NCBI RefSeq assembly: GCF_937973075.1 | Contig: NZ_CALBWL010000045.1 | Span: 1-17,387, forward strand | Reading direction: 5' to 3' | Length of the DNA stretch: 17,387 nt | DNA from: an uncultured Campylobacter sp. | GTDB taxonomy: Bacteria; Campylobacterota; Campylobacteria; Campylobacterales; Campylobacteraceae | Shown here: piece after piece, positions 14,181-17,387 of the stretch | How the letters are laid out: each line of letters begins with the position of its first letter | Position numbering within the stretch: position 1 is the first letter of the stretch | The notes under the pieces: generated by a model | Told to the model about the DNA's origin: nothing | Seen by the model: the letters and a program-made list of their open reading frames with translations, nothing else | The model's database searches: none | Made by a program: the position numbers and the translations under genes

Positions 14181-14685
14181 GACCGCCCCTTTGGCTTTAA
14201 ATTTTATCTTGCAGCTTTGTTTTGCCCTTTTCTGCTTGCCGTTGCTTTGTCCTTTTTCACTCGCCGCGGGTTTAAATTTACTCCGCCTCGCATCGCCCGT
14301 TTGACATACTGCGGCTATGTTTGCTCGGCACGCGCCCGCCGCAGATGTCGCTTGCTGAGGTAATGTGACGGCGACGCCGCTCATTTAGGTATCGACGCGC
14401 CGAGCACCGATGGGATCTGCGCTTTATGCGGACGGCATCCACACTTCAACACGCCAAAATGTGAGACAGCGGCGCCTGTTTTGACGATACGACGACGCCC
14501 GCCCGTATGACTAGATGATTTGTCTATCCGGTGTCGAGATAGGACAGGCGGCCTGTTCGGCGCCGATGTGCGTCGCACAATGAAACATTCTGTGCCGATG
14601 TGCCGCCGCCTACTACACGATGAGCATTCGGCACGGGTTTTGCCTGCTAGGTGCAGCGCTGACGCCGTTGCTTCGGTGCCGCGTC
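14181..14685. other. 505-bp gap, partly of unusual composition
   Basis: No gene is supported. The half from 14385 to 14685 is GC-rich and lacks the AAATTT words that mark other gaps in this window. It contains GCCGATGTGC twice, at 14562-14571 and 14594-14603. No protein family, tRNA or terminator with a T-run is recognisable, including just after the stop of the binding-protein gene. Confidence 0.55.
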
Positions 14686-15705
14686 TTATTTACCCTCCGG
14701 GCTAAGTCCTTTTAAAATATATCCAAATTCCTCGTCGCTTAGCTCGTAATTCATAAATTTTTTATAAAACGCCTTCGTTTCGGCCTTTATGTCGATGTCG
14801 GCAAAGAGCTCCGGCTGGATGGTTTTCGCCGCCCATAAAATTTGAAGCACCGTATCCGCGCCGTATCGATCCCAGTTAAAAACCCCGCGCGGATTGCCGT
14901 AAACGCGCCCGTTTTTGACCGCATCCGTGCCGCTGTAAACCGGGCTTGATTTGATCTTCTCTACCGCATCTTCGTTGTGATCGCCGCCCACGATTATGAT
15001 CTGCGGGTTGCTCGCGATGATCTCCTCGGCGGTGATAGTTTTCATCGGGCCTTTTGTGGCGGTGATCGCATTCGTTCCGCCGGCCAGCTCTATCCACGAG
15101 TCGATCAGCGTGCCCTTGCCGTCGATCTTTAAAAGATCGCTTCCGCCTACGATGTGAAGGACGCGCGGGCGCTTATCGGGACTTAAATTTGCGGTGCGAC
15201 CGCTAACCAAAGCGATATTTTTATCGAGATTTGCGATCAGATCCTTCGCTCTTTGCGGCGCGTCGCCGCCTAGCATATCGCCGCACATCCTGATGCTACG
15301 CCTCATCTGCTCGTAATCGCTAAAGCTCGCCTTTAAAACGGTAAAGCCCTGCTTAGCTAAATTTTCGCCTGCCAATGCGGTTGAGACGATGACTACGTCG
15401 GGGTTACGGCTCATCAGCTCCTCTAAATTTACGTCGTTATTTTTTAGCAGTACTGGGATCTGCGCTAGGCGCGGATAAATTTTAAGAAACCATGCGTTTT
15501 TGCTGATGTTATCGGTGGTAGCGACGATCTTGTCCGCTCCGCCTAGGGCCAGTAAAATTTGATTGTTCGAGTGCCAGAGTGCCGCGATGCGCTCAACTTT
15601 TACGGGGATTTTAACCTCGGCGCCGTCCATATCCTTGATAGTTCTAAGCTCTGCCGCGCTTGCAAAAAGCGCACCCGCTAAAAGCAGCAGTAAAAATTTT
15701 TTCAT
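14686..15705 (-). CDS. Siderophore/metal ABC transporter substrate-binding protein (Peripla_BP_2)
   Basis: This 339-residue periplasmic protein of the helical-backbone metal-receptor type (PF01497) has a signal peptide MKKFLLLLLAGALFASA. The N-lobe has RTIKDMDGAEVKIP (21-34), RIAALWHSNNQILLALGGAD (39-58) and the RNPDVVIVS block. The C-lobe has RPRVLHIVGGSDLLKIDGKG, LAGGTNAIT, EEIIASNPQIIIVGG and a GNPRGVFNWDRYGAD segment typical of the family before the last helices. Related receptors carry iron-siderophores, haem, cobalamin or nickel; the ligand here is not deducible. The start is ATG 15705, not an upstream ATG at 15759, because AGGAG at 15711-15715 is 5 nt away and the signal peptide then begins correctly. 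No functional permease or ATPase lies in the window; only the dead paralogous set at 12731-13546 is near. A Fur-controlled promoter would be expected, but no convincing Fur box is visible. Confidence 0.87.
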   Translation of the reverse strand: MKKFLLLLLAGALFASAAELRTIKDMDGAEVKIPVKVERIAALWHSNNQILLALGGADKIVATTDNISKNAWFLKIYPRLAQIPVLLKNNDVNLEELMSRNPDVVIVSTALAGENLAKQGFTVLKASFSDYEQMRRSIRMCGDMLGGDAPQRAKDLIANLDKNIALVSGRTANLSPDKRPRVLHIVGGSDLLKIDGKGTLIDSWIELAGGTNAITATKGPMKTITAEEIIASNPQIIIVGGDHNEDAVEKIKSSPVYSGTDAVKNGRVYGNPRGVFNWDRYGADTVLQILWAAKTIQPELFADIDIKAETKAFYKKFMNYELSDEEFGYILKGLSPEGK

Positions 15706-15824
15706 TTTTTCTCCTAAACGGTATTGAAATATACGCCGCGATATTACAAAAAACCTCATTAAAATTGCGTAAATTTTAACCGCTGTCGCCGCGATTATTT
15801 ATTATTTTTCAAAGTAAATTTTTA

Positions 15825-15830
15825 TATAAT
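15825..15830 (+). promoter_or_regulatory. -10 box of the flotillin-like gene
   Basis: TTTATATAAT ends in a perfect TATAAT at 15825-15830, preceded by T-rich stretches at intervals of about 10 bp as in Campylobacter promoters. Transcription would start near 15837, 28 nt before the ATG. Confidence 0.6.
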
Positions 15831-15864
15831 CCATTTTAAATTTAGCATTTTTAAAGGAGAGAAA

Positions 15865-17289
15865 ATGGGTGAAATTTTATATTTGATAGGCGCCGCTATC
15901 GGGGTTTTAGTGGTGCTTTTCATCATCGTGCCTCTGTTTTTCAGGCGTATTGTGGAGACGAACGAAGTGCATATCGTCCAAAGCGCGCGCAAGACGACGA
16001 GTTACGGCAAAGATACCGGTAATGGCAATAGCTACTATGAATTCCCGAGTTGGGTGCCGGTGCTGGGCGTTACGAAGATCGTTTTGCCAGTCTCGGTCTT
16101 TAGTATCAAGATCGAGGATTACGAGGCGTATGATCTAGGCAGGCTTCCTTTCGTCGTCGATATCACGGCGTTTTTTAGGATTATGGATTCAAATTTAGCC
16201 GCGCAACGCGTTAATAATTTTGAGGATCTTAACAATCAGCTTAGAAATATCATTCAAGGCTCGATCCGTTCGATCCTTTCGAGCCGCGTGCTTGAGGACA
16301 TCTTGCAGATCCGCTCCGAGCTCGGAGATGATTTTACCAAGGCGGTAAAGACGCAGCTGCAAAACTGGGGTATCGAGCCCGTTAAAAACATCGAGCTGAT
16401 GGATATCCGAGATAGCAGCGGCAGCAAGGTCATCTTAAACATCATGGAGAAGAAAAAATCCCAGATCGAAAAGGAAAGCCGCGTCGAGGTCGCAAACAAC
16501 ACAAAGCTCGCCCAGATCGCCGAGATCGAAGCCGCGCAGGCAACCGAAGTGCGCCAGCAGGAAGCCAACAAGATGGTGGGCCTTAAAACCGTCGAAAACG
16601 AGCGAGAGGTCGCGATCTCAAAGGAGCAGGCCGAGCAGCTCATCAAGGATCAGCAAAAGATCACGCAGGAAAAGGCGATGGAGGTCGTGCGGGTAAACGA
16701 CGTCAAGCAGGCCGAGATCAAAAAGCAAGTGGAGATCGTAAAAGCCGAGCAGGAGCAGCGCAAGATCGAGATCGACGCCGAAGCGCGTAAAAACGCCAAA
16801 ATCCGCGACGCCGAAGCGATTAAAGAAAATCAAATTTTAGTAGCGCAGGGCGATAAAGAGAAGCAGTTTCTTGCCGCCGCGGCGCTTTTGGAAATGAAGG
16901 ATAAAGAGGCGCAGGGTACGCTAAAGATAGGCTCTGCCGAGGCCGAGGCGCTTAGGCTAAAAGAGCTCGCGCCCGTAAACGCACAGATCGAGCTCGCGCG
17001 CGAGATCGGCGAAAATCAGGGATACCAGACCTATCTCATTTCGATCAAACAGATCGAAGCGAACCGCGACATCGGCCTAGAGCAGGCCAAGGCGCTAAGC
17101 GCAGCGGATCTTAAGATCATCGCGAACGAAGGCAGCGTGGGCGAGGGGATGAGTAAATTCGGCGAAATTTTAAGCGCCAAGGGCGGCACGCAGCTAGCCG
17201 CGATGCTCGAAGCGCTAAATCAAAGCGAGGTCGGCAAAAAGGTGCTGGATAAAATTTCGGGCGCTAAGGAGGAGGACAAATCCGAATAA
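15865..17289 (+). CDS. Flotillin-like SPFH-domain membrane protein
   Basis: This 474-residue protein has an N-terminal membrane anchor (5-27, LYLIGAAIGVLVVLFIIVPLF). An SPFH/band-7 domain covers about 28-190, with VETNEVHIVQS, FVVDITAFFRI, an IIQGSIRSILSS helix and LQNWGIEPVKNIELMDI. A long Ala/Glu/Lys/Gln coiled coil covers about 195-415, with repeated EAA and AE motifs. The tail is GEILSAKGGTQLAAMLEALN followed by a charged end, EEDKSE. This is the layout of bacterial flotillins (FloT/YqiK type), which assemble in cytoplasm-facing membrane microdomains and tune membrane fluidity and protein complexes. AAAGGAGAG at 15852-15860 precedes ATG 15865. The usual NfeD partner is not seen upstream; only 98 bp remain downstream, so it could still follow. 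It is divergent from the binding-protein gene. Confidence 0.9.
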   Translation: MGEILYLIGAAIGVLVVLFIIVPLFFRRIVETNEVHIVQSARKTTSYGKDTGNGNSYYEFPSWVPVLGVTKIVLPVSVFSIKIEDYEAYDLGRLPFVVDITAFFRIMDSNLAAQRVNNFEDLNNQLRNIIQGSIRSILSSRVLEDILQIRSELGDDFTKAVKTQLQNWGIEPVKNIELMDIRDSSGSKVILNIMEKKKSQIEKESRVEVANNTKLAQIAEIEAAQATEVRQQEANKMVGLKTVENEREVAISKEQAEQLIKDQQKITQEKAMEVVRVNDVKQAEIKKQVEIVKAEQEQRKIEIDAEARKNAKIRDAEAIKENQILVAQGDKEKQFLAAAALLEMKDKEAQGTLKIGSAEAEALRLKELAPVNAQIELAREIGENQGYQTYLISIKQIEANRDIGLEQAKALSAADLKIIANEGSVGEGMSKFGEILSAKGGTQLAAMLEALNQSEVGKKVLDKISGAKEEDKSE

Positions 17290-17387
17290 TATTTGCGGTC
17301 TCGGGCGAGTAAAATTTTAAATTTATACGATAGCTGCGCTGTGGACGAAACTAAATTTGAGTAATAGCTGGTGGCGAGATTATTGCA

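Noticed and set aside
14181..14384. N-terminal extension of the methyltransferase to ATG 14384
   Set aside because: The extra 68 residues look like translated intergenic DNA. ATG 14180 has a better ribosome binding site and gives the normal family length.
15706..15759. Upstream start at 15759 for the Peripla_BP_2 protein
   Set aside because: It would put 18 charged residues before a clean signal peptide. AGGAG lies 5 nt before ATG 15705.
15793..15810. Possible Fur box (GATTATTTATTATTTTTC) between the binding-protein and flotillin genes
   Set aside because: The match to repeated GATAAT hexamers is weak and the region is AT-rich anyway. A position-matrix scan would be needed to support it.
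16254..16833. Minus-strand Leu/Phe/Ser-rich frames resembling membrane proteins
   Set aside because: They are reverse-strand shadows of the flotillin coiled-coil codons, with no start signals.

Overview
The window looks like chromosomal DNA from a Campylobacter-type epsilonproteobacterium. The AAATTT/AAAATTTT words that saturate the intergenic DNA, the TATAAT/TAAAAT -10 boxes without clear -35 elements, and the gene families all fit. Moderate GC suggests an oral or gut species of the C. gracilis/showae/rectus type, but that is inference and no marker gene here fixes the species.

Layout. (1) Positions 1-3769, minus strand: the first 1256 codons of a very large type V autotransporter adhesin. 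Its beta-barrel runs off the left edge. A promoter, a GATCAGT dyad and two G-tracts lie upstream. (2) 3770-4339: 570 bp with no gene and degenerate direct repeats. (3) 4340-6955, minus: three tandem paralogous PEB1-like periplasmic amino-acid-binding proteins with no permease or ATPase beside them. (4) 6956-7367: non-coding, with a long inverted repeat. (5) 7368-7871, minus: a small two-helix membrane protein, divergent from (6) 7955-8833, plus: a D-amino-acid transaminase-like class IV enzyme. (7) 8880-11191, minus: a two-gene unit, PIF1-type helicase then a DUF3137 membrane protein. It is divergent from (8) 11248-12603, plus: an SH3/NlpC-P60 cell-wall hydrolase lipoprotein. (9) 12731-13546, minus: a collapsed siderophore-type ABC transport locus. 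It consists of an ATPase fragment lacking Walker A and B, and a binding-protein pseudogene whose N-terminus is joined directly to its C-terminus. AAATTT palindromes lie between them. (10) 13617-14180, minus: an isoprenylcysteine-methyltransferase-like membrane enzyme. (11) 14181-14685: a GC-rich gap. (12) 14686-15705, minus: an intact Peripla_BP_2 metal/siderophore-binding protein, divergent from (13) 15865-17289, plus: a flotillin/SPFH membrane protein.

Two themes join the genes. One is periplasmic solute capture by binding proteins that have no membrane partner in the window: the PEB1-like trio, and an intact metal receptor beside the wreck of a paralogous transporter. The other is the cell envelope: the autotransporter, the peptidoglycan hydrolase, a possible D-amino-acid supply enzyme, the flotillin and the methyltransferase.

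The points most worth following are the triplicated binding proteins, where one copy has a changed pocket and the set shows mosaic relatedness; the internally deleted ABC locus; and the autotransporter promoter region with its dyad and G-tracts. I found no CRISPR array, tRNA, rRNA, insertion sequence or clearly new multi-gene system.
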